Part shown: positions 9,701-20,597 of the stretch, one piece after another
Layout of the letters: each line of letters begins with the position of its first letter
How positions within the stretch are numbered: the first letter of the stretch is position 1
Assembly (NCBI GenBank): GCA_008931825.1
Contig: QXVZ01014534.1
Coordinates: forward strand, 1 to 36,003
DNA length: 36,003 bases
Direction of reading: 5' to 3'
Origin: Phallusia fumigata
Taxonomy: Eukaryota; Chordata; Ascidiacea; Phlebobranchia; Ascidiidae
Notes under the pieces: model-generated
What the model was told of the DNA's origin: nothing
Databases searched by the model: none
What the model saw: only the letters and a program-made list of their open reading frames with translations
Position numbers and translations under genes: made by a program

Positions 9701-11523
9701 AGTTCCACACTTAACAAAAAGGCGAGAGAGACACGAAGTTCTTACTTCACAAAAAGCAACAGAATGACATTTTATTTTTTGTACCGCGGAGTGTTTGAAC
9801 AAGAGCGCAAACATTCTGTATTGTCGCTTAGCAGAATTTCAATGTTGCTGTCAGAATTTTGGCGCCACATACTGGCTGTAGCGCAGCTTACATGGATAGT
9901 TAAACGACTGATAAGCTAGAGAAATGTTTATCGGCATCAATTCAGTTAGTGTTTTTGCCGTTGTAGCAAACAAAAAACAACAAATATATTAAAGCCAAAT
10001 ATCACCAACTAAAACCTCTGTTGCATAAGTTTAATGTAGGATAATACACTTAAGAATACCATGCAATTTGGGCTGCAAAGACTGGTATGATATTCGAGGC
10101 TACAGTTTTTGTTCTAATTACTATTTATTTCCTACGTTTCCGTGCCCCTTTTATGTACAATTTCGGTTTATGTGTTAGTTTACTTACATCACTTCACCGC
10201 CAAGCGATAAACCCCACAGCTAACTTCAATCCTAATCACCTTTGGTTTGAGGGGGCAAAAGGTTAATCTGCTCTTCGTAGTAGTGACGAAATCTGCTCCT
10301 GAAATTGCTCGTATATTCAGCTGAGCTTTTCACGAAGGAAATTCGCTGAGGATCGACCGCATCTTCTTTCGTGTCCCGTGTAGGAGGAGCAAACTCCGGA
10401 TTGTAATTTTCATCTTTGTCCGCTGAAAACCAAAACGTATTATTTGGTGTTATATGATATTGTGATTTTCTAGGTTTTTGTCATTAGGACTACACACATC
10501 AGATACAATTTTCGGGGTCTAAATAAAAGGTGTGTAAACCTGTACCCATGAAAATACAGTCGTACCACGAATTCGAGTCATAAATTGTAGAATATTTACC
10601 CGGGCTTGGTGTGTCAAACACAAAACAGCCAAAGCAAAACGAAACTTACATGTCTTTATAAGAGACCAATTTTCCACAGCTCAGAAAGTAGGAAATAAGC
10701 TGCAAAGCTACTATAGCGGTGGTTCTCAACCTTTCCCCCTCACTACACATTTCTTTTCAGATCGAATTTACATTTCCCACAGTTAACCCAAATCTAATTT
10801 GTCTATTTTTCAAGTTTTCACTGCCATAGTCGGCATAAGACAGTGCTGTTTCCAGCCAACAGGCTCAGTTACCCGCATGCTGCCCTGTTGTTACCCACTT
10901 GTTTGTAATTACCACAAGGTTATCACTGTACTAGAGGGTTAAGTTTTTTAGCTTAGAACGACAGCCATAAAAAATTCGTCCTAAACTTGAAAAATAACGC
11001 AGGACTTACTTTGGGCAAGGTCGTCACCAGAATCACGTTCCAGCGTGGTGTTGCGGGTTCGGAAATCCGTTCCCACGTCGCTTTGACGAAGTCGATTCTC
11101 CTCGATCGCCTCAAACAGTTTTCGATCGGACGCGTTCTCATATCCGGGACTTCCCCGCACTTGCGACTGCTTGTTGATTCGGCCGCCTAGCCGTTGCAGC
11201 ACCGATTCCATGTTCCTGTTGAGAATCAGCTTGCTCTTGAGATCGCCGACTGGTGTAAGGTCATCGTCTTTGACCTTGGGGCGCGCGTGACCTTGGGTGC
11301 GGGTTCGCTTGGAGTGAACAACTGTCACCGGTACGACGGTGTAGCGGGTGGCAACGGTATCCACGCCAAAGTTTCCTACAGTGAGTAGAGCTGACAAAAA
11401 GCAAAGGCTTGCCACAATACTGAGGCAAACAGACCTCGTGGTCATTATACGAACGAAGCAGCCGAGTTTCTGCTGCGCAGAGTCCTTGGTGGACGGGGGT
11501 CGTAAAAGTTTCTGCCGTAACAT
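6594..11523 (-). CDS. Carbohydrate 6-O-sulfotransferase (CHST-like), middle missing at assembly gap
   Basis: This is a Golgi type II membrane enzyme family that transfers sulfate from PAPS to the 6-OH of Gal, GalNAc or GlcNAc in glycans. Recognised exons on the minus strand are 11523-11010, 10422-10240, 8486-8222 and the terminal 6744-6594. A short cytosolic tail precedes a hydrophobic anchor (VCLSIVASLCFLSALLTVG, about residues 31-49). A long polar stem runs to about residue 230. The 5'-phosphosulfate-binding loop is NYRSGSTFLGQLF (about 239-251), followed by FYTFEPL. The last exon ends with the family's C-terminal Trp, Leu, Cys and Tyr pattern (ESWRKHL, CREAMNMFGY). The central portion, where the 3'-phosphate motif (usually RDPRx) belongs, is absent. 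The single N at 6745 cuts the last exon, so loss in an assembly gap is more likely than a defective gene. Acceptor sugar and orthology are undecided. Confidence 0.82.
6745..6745. other. Assembly gap marker (single N) inside a coding exon
   Basis: The N interrupts the last sulfotransferase exon. The sequence right of it belongs to a foldback repeat and not to the exon, so an unknown length is missing. Confidence 0.8.
6761..6880. repeat. Foldback (inverted-repeat) element
   Basis: The left arm ATACATTCCTACACAAAGTC pairs with the right arm ending GACTTTGTGTTGCAATGTAT, with further pairing (gtgggatacccc / tgggttggctac) inside. The ending TTGGGTTGGCTACG resembles the end of the MITE at 19848-20026, so it may be a distant relative. 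Confidence 0.6.
7995..8207 (+). repeat. tRNA-type SINE, copy 1
   Basis: A box-B-like GGTTCTAATCC lies near 8027. The shared 3' body has GAGCGTAACGTATTAAGGCG and TTCCACCCACCGAGGAT. The tail is (CAAA)n. The tail stops about a dozen bases from the donor of CHST-like exon 3, which reads on the other strand. Confidence 0.7.
8222..8486 (-). CDS. CHST-like exon 3 (5'-PAPS-binding loop)
   Basis: The acceptor is CGTGCAG|GT and the donor TTTCAG|GTAAAT. It carries VTNYRSGSTFLGQLF, the 5'-phosphosulfate loop, then FYTFEPLLPF, which matches the F-x-FEPL element after this loop in CHST1/3-type enzymes. It exits in phase 2 and no matching next exon is found before 6745. Confidence 0.85.
8487..10239 (-). 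other. CHST-like intron 2
   Basis: This is AT-rich intron sequence between the stem exon and the binding-loop exon. No exon, RNA gene or repeat could be recognised in it. Confidence 0.5.
10240..10422 (-). CDS. CHST-like exon 2 (stem)
   Basis: The acceptor is TTTTCAG|CG and the donor CAAAG|GTGATT. It has 183 nt, phase 1 in and phase 1 out, and is open throughout. It encodes DKDENYNPEFAPP and FRSRFRHYYEEQ. The exon was placed by phase and splice quality; it joins directly to the binding loop as QTKGVIIVTNYRSGS. Confidence 0.78.
10423..11009 (-). other. CHST-like intron 1, with a possible hAT-type end
   Basis: GCGGTGGTTCTCAACCTTT near 10717-10735 resembles the GTGGTTCTCAACCTTT end common in hAT elements. 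No partner inverted end was found in the intron, so only a solo fragment can be suggested. Confidence 0.3.
11010..11523 (-). CDS. CHST-like exon 1 (cytosolic tail, membrane anchor, stem)
   Basis: The exon begins MLRQKLLRPPSTK. A second in-frame ATG at 11445, just before TTRSVCLS, would give the very short cytosolic tail usual for this family, so the start is ambiguous. A hydrophobic segment of about 19-20 residues is followed by a basic and polar stem. The donor is CCAAA|GTAAGT and the exit phase is 1. Confidence 0.78.
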
Positions 11524-13960
11524 TTCAGACAGCAGAGTTGTCCGGCATTAAGTACCTGCAGTGATTCTTTTCAAATACCTTACAGAAGATCTCTTTATTG
11601 TGCCTGAAACAAAGAAATATTGTCGTCACCTTAACTATCCTCTCAACTGCCTACATTTTCCTATTCAGCTTGTTTAGCTTTGTAGCTCTTTTACATTTTT
11701 GCGACCTTTATTGTCTTTATTGATATCAGTGCACTGTTGAATAGCGCGACTTTACACCGGAATCGGCATTCAACTAACCACACAATGCCTCCCGCAATTG
11801 TTAAAAGCTACGCTGTACACTATGAGCACTTTGCACATTCCCACATAAATAATTACTGACCACAAATAGACAACTACATGGTATACATGTTTAATAATTC
11901 CCTACCACTTAGTTTGTGCGAACGTTTACAACTTCTAACTGTTTGTTAGATGTTATGTCCTAACTCATGTAAACGTCATTTAACTATTCGGTATCTTGCA
12001 CTTAAAGTTCAAATGTAATCGATTAAGATCAATCATATCTCCTCACTTCTCGCCACACCAACCACTGAACTAAAATTATTTTTAAAGCTTCCATTTTTGT
12101 TTCCAATACACATTCAACATTTATGAGATGTGATAAGAGTTTAAATGTTCGCACTAAAATCGTTTTCGCCCTAGAGACCGTGACCGATTCGGTACAGCGG
12201 TCGCAATTTCCTCGCACTCATCTATGCCCAACCCGCAAATTTAGTGCCTGACTGCCGCTGTGCAGAAAACTAACCTTTTTTGAGGGACAACAACCACCAG
12301 CAGGCTGTGGCCCAAGTCAAAAACATCAAACCATTATGTCGGAGCACTTTATACCCAAAAGTTTTTTACGTAATCCTAATTTAATTTGGAATATAAAACC
12401 CTTTAAAGTCACACAAACTTTCAGTTCACATACCGTATTACTAAGACCCGCCATGCAAGTTACTGTGCGTAGACATGTTTTTAATGGTTTGAGCTAATGC
12501 TGTGAACAACAAAGTGTACACAAATACGACGCTACGCCTGATCGATCATGTGTCGCTAATGTATGCTGACTGAACCTAGCACACAAAGTCCTCATAATCC
12601 TTTAACTCACATTTGTAACCTTAACGCATTGGACTTTTTACACACTTAACACAGAATGTGGAGTCTTTCGTCTTAAGCTCATAAACTTTGTAGTCAACAC
12701 AACTGCTGGGTTTGTTAGACTTGATGTTCCCATGTGTGTAAGACGAAGACGCTTGTTTACCGGTAAAACCGCTGCCAGTAGACAGTGAACTCTGACTAGT
12801 CTTGTCAGACGAAATATAACAGAAGTTTTCTACTGATGACTAGATAAGCCCCAGGCTAACAGCACGGTATAGTCGACAGCGCTTTTCACCTTACAAGCAA
12901 ATTGGACGTCTAATTTACATCTTACAGTGCAGTGCATGCTGTTTATAATAGTATGCACACTTTAAATTGTTACAAAAAGTAGCTTAGTTTTTACACAGTT
13001 TACTCTAATCCCTATGCACTAGAGATCTATATTGAATGCCTTTCGTACAGTAAAATGCTTTGATACTGGCACTTTGGAAAAGCCTTTCACTCTAACTACG
13101 TTACATTCTGTATACAGTTCACTGCTTGTCCAACTAATCTGCTTGTGAGCTATTCGGGGACGTTTAAGATCAGAACTTGCGTCACCCAAATACCACAAAG
13201 GCCGGTTAAGAAAAGACCTTGTTTGCCGAGGGTCGTAACAGCAAACAAGCTTACGTTTTCATCCAGGCGGTTTGCGTCAAGCGTGAAGCGCTCTGGACCG
13301 TAAAAATGTCCGCCCTTCGGTCTGTGAAAGCGAGTGGCATTTACACACTTTTTCAGACGCTCGTCTTAAGCAAATACGGGCGGACTGACCTGTAGTAGCT
13401 TACATTGAGGCGGCACCGCCAAATGAAAGGCCTCTAATATCTTAAAACCTAACTTAGACACGTAAAGTACTTAAACTAAACACGTCTTTAAATTCTGATT
13501 TTAATGACCTGAGGCAATTTCGTAAGATACAACTTTGCTCGAAAATAAAACCTTTTTTGTTGTTGTTCTTAACGTCTCATAAACCGCTAGCTTTGTTGAA
13601 AACATAACTGACGTCTCAACAGTCGTTGTTGCGTTCACTGATGAATAGTACGTTTGCATTACATTGTATTTTTAGTAAATACGTTGCTGTGTAATGCAAA
13701 CGTTATCAATGTACCGATAATAACAATAACTGGTATTGAAACGTTTACATTGTATTGTAATTACTACAAGCTTTCTAGCAGTTCTCTAGCCTTTCAATCG
13801 AGCTATTTTTCAAGTCCATTTCTTGTGTCCTACGCTAACTTTGTTTTTGAAGGCATGGCGGTACAAAACACTTCAAGGCTCACGATCCGGAAGTAGGAAA
13901 AATGGCTGCGTTGTAAGATGCAAAGCAGCTTGTTGGGTAGACGTCTGCGAATCTTGCCAA
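11524..13960. other. Intergenic, upstream of the CHST-like gene
   Basis: The CHST-like 5' leader and promoter should lie at the left end. A short upstream ATG frame (MPDNSAV, then stop) sits just before the assumed start on the minus strand. A small hairpin (CGTTTGCATTACA / TGTAATGCAAACG) lies at 13651-13702. No gene was recognised. Confidence 0.45.
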
Positions 13961-16351
13961 TTTATAGGAATAAAATTTGTCACATTTGGTATTTGGTAAC
14001 TGCTGCGTGCAACCAGCGATTTGATTTCGGCAAAGCACATGTATACATTTAACAACAAAAATAACACAGGAAAAAACAAACCTCATAGAATATTTTCCTT
14101 GTAAAGCAAATCTGCTCAAAAATAAATAGCAAAGCTACCACCTTTCTTGAAGGTACATTGTCTCACACTTAGCAACAAAGCAAATATCACCTTGCCAACA
14201 GTAGTGCACCCATTCACCTGAGGTCAGTAAGGAGAAAGGAACGTCATCAAACCGGCACTTATTGTTTGTTTTCAGGGAGGAATCAGTAGGACCTGCGTAG
14301 AAATGAGGGAATCATCGATCATATATCGCTCAGCTATTCTAAGGATTTGTAAAATAGGGTTTAAACACATGTCGATCCCTGCACCAACATAACACAAAGA
14401 AAACTTTCCCAAGATTTGTCCTCAAAGCAGTAGCGCCGGCAGAATATTTTCCAAAGGGGAGACAAATCTTAATGCATTTATACACACATAGAAGTAATTA
14501 TGTACATATGTATTATACGTAGTAGAATTGCGCTGCCGATAACCTGAAAGATTATACTGTAGAATGGAGAAAAACCAAATTAATGTAGCTAGATCCTTTA
14601 ATTTATTTCCATGAAGCAAGCCCCCCTCTTTGCCTTATGTGCCGTCGCCCACACTCAGCAGTGTTCACGTAATCGAAAGATAAACTCTTGCTCTGCTAAT
14701 TAACTGATGTTTGTTCTATAGATTGGCCATTTTACATCTTTTTTACAAGATTTGATCGGTTCGGGGCCAAGCGGGATCATTGCGATGGTTTTATGCTCTT
14801 TTGCGCCATCTACCTGACAGCAAAATATCCATCATTGTGTTGTGTTAACCATGACCTAAATTATACCGTTTTAAGTTATCCATTGCAGCAACTGCCTTCA
14901 GTTTTGGTCTTGTTTTGGTCCGTTTTTTTGATTTGAACTAAACTGTTGTGACCAACATCTATTGTTTGTTAAACATATTTTTTTCTTAAACATCAAATGA
15001 TATGAATAAAATTTGTCACCTAGTTTNTTTATAGGAATAAAATTTGTCACATTTGGTGTTTGGTAACTGTTGCGTGCAACCAGCGATTGGATTTCGGCAA
15101 AGCACATGTATACATTTAACAACAAAATTTTAAAGCAGTAACATACGAAAAAAAACCTCAAAGAGTATTTTCCTTGTAAAGCAAATCTGCTCAACAATAA
15201 AATAACAAAGCTACCACCTTTCTTAAAGGTACATTGTCTCATACTTAGCAACAAAGCAAATATCACCTTGCAAACAGTAGTGCACCCATTCACCGGAGGT
15301 CAGTAAGGAGAAAGGTCATCAAATCGGCACTTATTGTTTGTTTTTAGGGAGGAATCAGTAGGACCTGCGTAGAAATGAGGGAATCATCGATCATATATCG
15401 CTCAGCTTCTCTAAGGATTTTTTAAAATAGGGTTTAAACACATGGCGATCCCTACACCAACATCAAACTTTCCCAAGATTGTCCTCAAAGCAGTAGCGCC
15501 GGCAGAAAATTTTCCAAAGGGGAGACAAATCTTAATGCATTTATAGACACTTAGATTTAGGTATTAAGTTATTAGGTACATATGTATTACACGTAGTAGG
15601 ATTGCGCTGCCGATAACCTGAAGAATTATACTGTAGAATGGAGAAAAACCAAATTAATGTAGCTAGATCCTTTAATTTATTTCCATGAAGCAAGCCCCCC
15701 TCTTTGCCTTATGTGCCGTCGCCCACACTCAGCAGTGTTCACGTAATCGAAAGATAAACTCTTGCTCTGCTAATTAACTGATGTTTGTTCTATAGATTGG
15801 CCATTTTACATCTTTTTTACAAGATTTGATCGGTTCGGGGCCAAGCGGGATCATTGCGATGGTTTTATGCTCTTNATTATACTGTAGAATGGAGAAAAAC
15901 CAAATTAATGTAGCTAGATCCTTTAATTTATTTCCATGAAGCAAGCCCCCCTCTTTGCCTTATGTGCCGTCGCCCACACTCAGCAGTGTTCACGTAATCG
16001 AAAGATAAACTCTTGCTCTGCTAATTAACTGATGTTTGTTCTATAGATTGGCCATTTTACATCTTTTTTACAAGATTTGATCGGTTCGGGGCCAAGCGGG
16101 ATCATTGCGATGGTTTTATGCTCTTTTGCGCCATCTACCTGACAGCAAAATATCCATCATTGTGTTGTGTTAACCATGACCTAAATTATACCGTTTTAAG
16201 TTATCCATTGCAGCAACTGCCTTCAGTTTTGGTCTTGTTTTGGTCCGTTTTTTTGATTTGAACTAAACTGTTGTGACCAACATCTATTGTTTGTTAAACA
16301 TATTTTTTTCTTAAACATCAAATGATATGAATAAAATTTGTCACCTAGTTT
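13961..16351. repeat. Redundant sequence around single-N joins (assembly duplication)
   Basis: Segment 15028-15874, between Ns at 15027 and 15875, repeats 13961-14796 with scattered differences in its first two thirds. Segment 15876-16351 repeats 14551-15026 over exactly the same length with no difference seen by eye. The unique path is probably ...15026 joined to 16352. No gene was recognised in it. Confidence 0.8.
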
Positions 16352-19300
16352 TCTATTGTCTTTTTCCCGCTTCAGTGATTGTTTCGCTTCCTTACATTGC
16401 ATTAGCTCATAGTCAGGGTGTCAGTGGTCAGCTAGTTCTCTAAGAAGTGAAAAAAGCTTGCTGCGTTATTTCTGTAACATTTCATAGTGTAGATTTCTAC
16501 GTTTATTCTTTAACGCAGTTAAAATATGCCAGTGGGTCATTACTGAAATAACCCAGCAAGTTTTTTTTATCATATTTTCATTGCCGTTAATGGGCAAACT
16601 GGTAGAAGGTCTTGCTGACAAAGTGGCTGTACAAGGGTCAAAAACAGATTAGCAGATGACAGCTGCGCCATTTTTGCAGCAATAGTTGCAGGCTATATAT
16701 ACGTAATAAACTTTATGTTTTATTTCAGGCTACCGAAGACCAGTTGTCTATAACGTAAATTCATGCTTTTAAATTATGCTACAACCGATACAAGGACTCT
16801 GCAATCACCCTCGTCAGCATCGATCTAACGAAGCAAATACGACCTTGTGTGTATTTGGATTGCCACACACAAACTGGGCTCTTGAGTCAAAAGTCGGCAG
16901 TTTTCAGTTTGCCGGGAGATGACGCGCGAAGCACGCTGAAAATTTCATCACGCAACCACTGACTGACGCTCAAAACAACCATCAATAAAACGGTACTTTA
17001 TATTTTCATAAAAAAGAAATTTTTGCCATTGAGTTCCAAATTAACTGATTTTAGGCATGACACACCGACGAATACTATTTGGGCATTAAAAAACTTTACT
17101 CAAACTTGATCTTTGAATAGTAAGAATTATACTGGTATGTGCTTTAAACTAAGTGGTTCCATTAAAACCATAAGTGAATTTGTTTATATCTCTTTTACTA
17201 ATAAACATTAAAACAGATTCTTAGTGTCAACTTAATGAAACAGTGTTTCACGAAATTATTTTATTTGCCTATATCCCCACACAAAACATAAATTATTTAT
17301 GACATAAATATTCGTTGAACCACCAGTGTAAAGTCAAACGTGATTTTGTCCGGACAACCCTGCAAGCGCCCTTGCTGGTTCCTGTATAGAGTTCAAGCCA
17401 AAGAGTGCATACCCTTCTACTCATGCATATCTTCATTTCAACTTACGCGACATAATGTAAGTAAGTGGCTGTTAACATTTTTTACTTTAAATTGTTACTA
17501 CTGTTTGGATCAGTTTTCCTTTTCCCACAATTTTTGATATAAAATAGTGCTATTTTTAGCTAACAAGTACAGCTAATTACCCACCTAGCTACGTGTGTGC
17601 AATTAACCCAACGTTAGAAGTTATCTATAAAAAATGTCGGAAAATTGTAAAAAACCTTGTGAATAAAAGCTAAATCTCGGAGATATCTAGACTTTTCCTA
17701 AAAAGCGTCAGTTTTTTATGTGTCTGTATTAGTGAGCCTTACAAGACTAGGTGTTATTTATTTAAGGGCAACACATGACAGCAAATGCCAAATATGTACG
17801 AAATCAACCATGTTTGTCGTACGTGGTGAATTGGCCGCCCTAATATAATTTGTGCATCACAGAGATAATCACCGGTAAGTTAACTTTTTTTCAAAATCCA
17901 GATCTACAAAAATTTCCACAACTAAATTGAAGCGAGTAACACACTCGACCAAGTGTTAATAAATCAATATGGTGTCTCAATGTAACGCCATGAAACATAA
18001 CCGCAAAACGGCTGTAGTCATTTGACTGACGCCACTATAAAACGACATTTCAAACGTCAGAGAAGTGTTTTTGAAAGCAGGTATATTTTGTTGTTTCGCA
18101 CCATATGTAATAAGTTGCTTTTTGAACATCGCAAGGTTGTAGTTGTAATCTATTGTTGTAACAAAGACTTTGCTACACATTTGTCTAGGTATTGAAAGTG
18201 ATAAAAAATCCACTTTAGCTTATTTCGATCGGAATATTGGGTAACCAATGTTTAAAATAGTCCGAGTAAAAAGATATAAACCAGTACTTAACTGTGTGTA
18301 AACATTTTCTACGGTCCGACAAACGCTGCCGATGAAAAGAGAATTTGTCGAAAGGTAGAAAATGTTTTACACACAAGCACTGGCTTGCCAGTTGAAATAT
18401 ATTTATTAATGTGCGTCTTCAGTTTTCATTAGTCTTTGTTCCAACAAATTTTGTAAATATGCCTGCTGTGCAAGGAGCCGTACAAATGTAACTCGTGCGT
18501 GCACCTGATTTGCAGAAACAGGGAAGCTTTCCTCCAAAAAAGAAAAAAAACGACCAACAACATAAAAGTGATGAACCCTCCACGCAACAGAATTACCCCC
18601 GGCAAGAATTCAGTTGATTTCTCTGCAAACTTGTCTGCTAGTTTTCAAGAATCAACAAACGGTAATAAGTGCTGTATAAACCCGTAATTGTGAGTACGTG
18701 CTCTGTTCAACGCCACAATTACGCAAGTTCTTTTAACCATGACGCGAAAAGGATTGCAGTGTATTGACTAACACCCACAGATTTTGCTTGCTAGAAGATT
18801 CCTCAGGTGCTGTTACCACTAGGCCCAACGACCAAGTCAAACAGCGTTCCTATTGGGCAAAATAGGAGGAGGGGTATTCTGCAAAAAAAGCAATGTTTTC
18901 GAGACCCATGAGTGGTCAGCGACTGAGGGAGGAACGGGGGGCGGGGATAACTAGTTCGAAGCGTTTGCGATATTGTTGTGAGGCAAAACAGCCTAGAATA
19001 GCTTAGTGTACTGAAGCAATTGAAAGACTGTTGATGAAATGTTATAATTTTAAAAAATATTGTGACACTTTTCAGGTCTTGCTGATACAAGGTACGTTTT
19101 TTCACGCAAAAAAAGTCCTGGCCAAAAACAATTGGACTAATAAGTTTATGGGATAATATCAGTCTCAATGCCGAAACGACTTTCAAGTTATGTTGGATCT
19201 GTATTCTTAAGTTCCTAAACATAAAATCGCATCCGAAAACGCTGACACCAAACGGCAAAATAGACGCGGAGCAATATGTAAAAAAACGTTTAGAAAAACG

Positions 19301-19847
19301 CTTTATTCGGAGACTTTTAACAATTTCGATTTTGAGAACACTGGTTAATTTTTGCTTTTACTTTTACATTATACCGTAAAAAAATTGCAGGGTGATTACG
19401 ACATATTACCATTTCCCACAAAAACTATTACTGTTAAAGAAAGGTGACTTGACGAACCCTTAGGGACACATGATTACCGTTGTGTGCACAACTTGCCTTC
19501 AGCCTGCCTTTTCGGTGGAAATCCCGCCATGCTCTATCGGCCTCTAGCGGGCAAGGTTCGTTGAGAAAAACTGGCTGGTTGCGAGCTTGCACAGTGATTA
19601 CGTCTATAATAAAAGCCCCAGTTGTGCTCCCGAATGTATTCAGACTGACAGACAGTTACTTCTATGCACTTTGCCCAGGCGATTGGGATGTTTTTTAGAT
19701 GCTTAACTCTCACTGTTCAGCTTGTTTTCGTTAGCTTTGAAGACAGTCTTAGTTTTATCTCGCTGCTGGTTTTTTCCCTGGTACAAGGCGCGCAAACAAC
19801 TCACCACATTTGACGTGTCGATTTTCTGAAGCGACAAAGCACTGTGG
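16352..19847. other. Intergenic, no recognisable gene
   Basis: This is AT-rich sequence with many stops in all frames. The longest open stretches (for example 18803-19258 minus) show no domain or coding character. It contains the hairpin at 18281-18383. Confidence 0.5.
18281..18383. repeat. Palindromic foldback element
   Basis: The left arm CCAGTACTTAACTGTGTGTA then AACATTTTCTAC and TCCGACAAA pairs with the right arm TTTGTCGAA, GTAGAAAATGTTTTACACAC and AAGCACTGG. The short loop is near 18328-18352. It is probably a MITE relic; no clear target duplication was found. Confidence 0.6.
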
Positions 19848-20035
19848 CAGGGGCGTAGCCAAGGGCAGGGGCGTAGCCAAGGGGGGGCTGGCAAAAGGGG
19901 CCATGGGCCCTCCCAAATTGTGAAGTTGTACATTAAAGTAGGGTACTTGTGGAAAAAAATCCCAAGTTTTACATTAAGTTGGGTTACTTGCCCCCCACCT
20001 CCAAATTTTGGGCTGGCTACGCTATTGCACTGCGG
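19839..20035. mobile_element. MITE with 9-bp target duplication, copy 1
   Basis: The element spans 19848-20026. It starts CAGGGGCGTAGCC and ends GGCTACGCTATT, imperfect terminal inverted repeats. Flanks GCACTGTGG (19839-19847) and GCACTGCGG (20027-20035) agree at 8 of 9 bases. An 18-nt block, CAGGGGCGTAGCCAAGGG, is tandemly repeated at the left end. The 9-bp duplication points to a Mutator-like class by family rule; this is inference. Confidence 0.75.
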
Positions 20036-20533
20036 TAACACTCACCAACCAGTGTGAGAAATACCTTGTGTTGTTTATTCCAAACAGAGCCAACAGAAGC
20101 TTTACGAGGCGTTTCGTCGGTCGTCGGTTAAAGGGAGGCAAACTTCCTAACGTTTTTCTTGGCTTGAAGAAAAGCCCGTTTTTTCTTTCATAGTTCGCTA
20201 CGTGTTTTGTTGTCAAGATGGTGGTGGTGTATACGAATGTATATTCCGTGTTTTCTGTGTAGCAGATCACAAACCGTTACACGCACCTGTACAAAACCGG
20301 AATTTTCAGAGTAGGGCTAGGCAGAGAAACTGTAGTAAACGCGTTTTATTGCAAACTTATCCGGGACCGTTCAGACTTTTCAGAAAAAATAGTCGTTTTT
20401 GGTTGACTACTTCTTACAAACAATACCTGTTTTACAGAGTTGAACCATTACAAACCAAATGTTTAAGTGTTTTTCCTTCGCCTGATCTACGAGGAAGTTG
20501 TTGTTTTCAACTTTCGGAATCCGAAACACAAGA
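20036..20533 (+). other. Upstream region of the cytokine-receptor gene
   Basis: The promoter and 5' leader of the receptor gene are expected here. No TATA box or recognisable transcription-factor cluster could be claimed. Confidence 0.4.
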
Positions 20534-20597
20534 ATGGATTTCAACCGGATTCTGATTCTGTTATTTTTTGTCGCCGGAGCGTCTTTTATCAGCGTTG
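20534..20597 (+). CDS. Receptor exon 1 (signal peptide)
   Basis: It encodes MDFNRILILLFFVAGASFIS, a short N-terminus, a hydrophobic core and small residues, as in a signal peptide. The donor is GTTG|GTGAGT with exit phase 1. This is the first suitable ATG; the frame upstream is closed by stops. Confidence 0.8.

Noticed and set aside
18803-19258. 151-codon open frame on the minus strand
   Set aside because: Its composition is rich in F, L and S as expected from T-rich reverse strand; no motif and no splice-linked partner exon.
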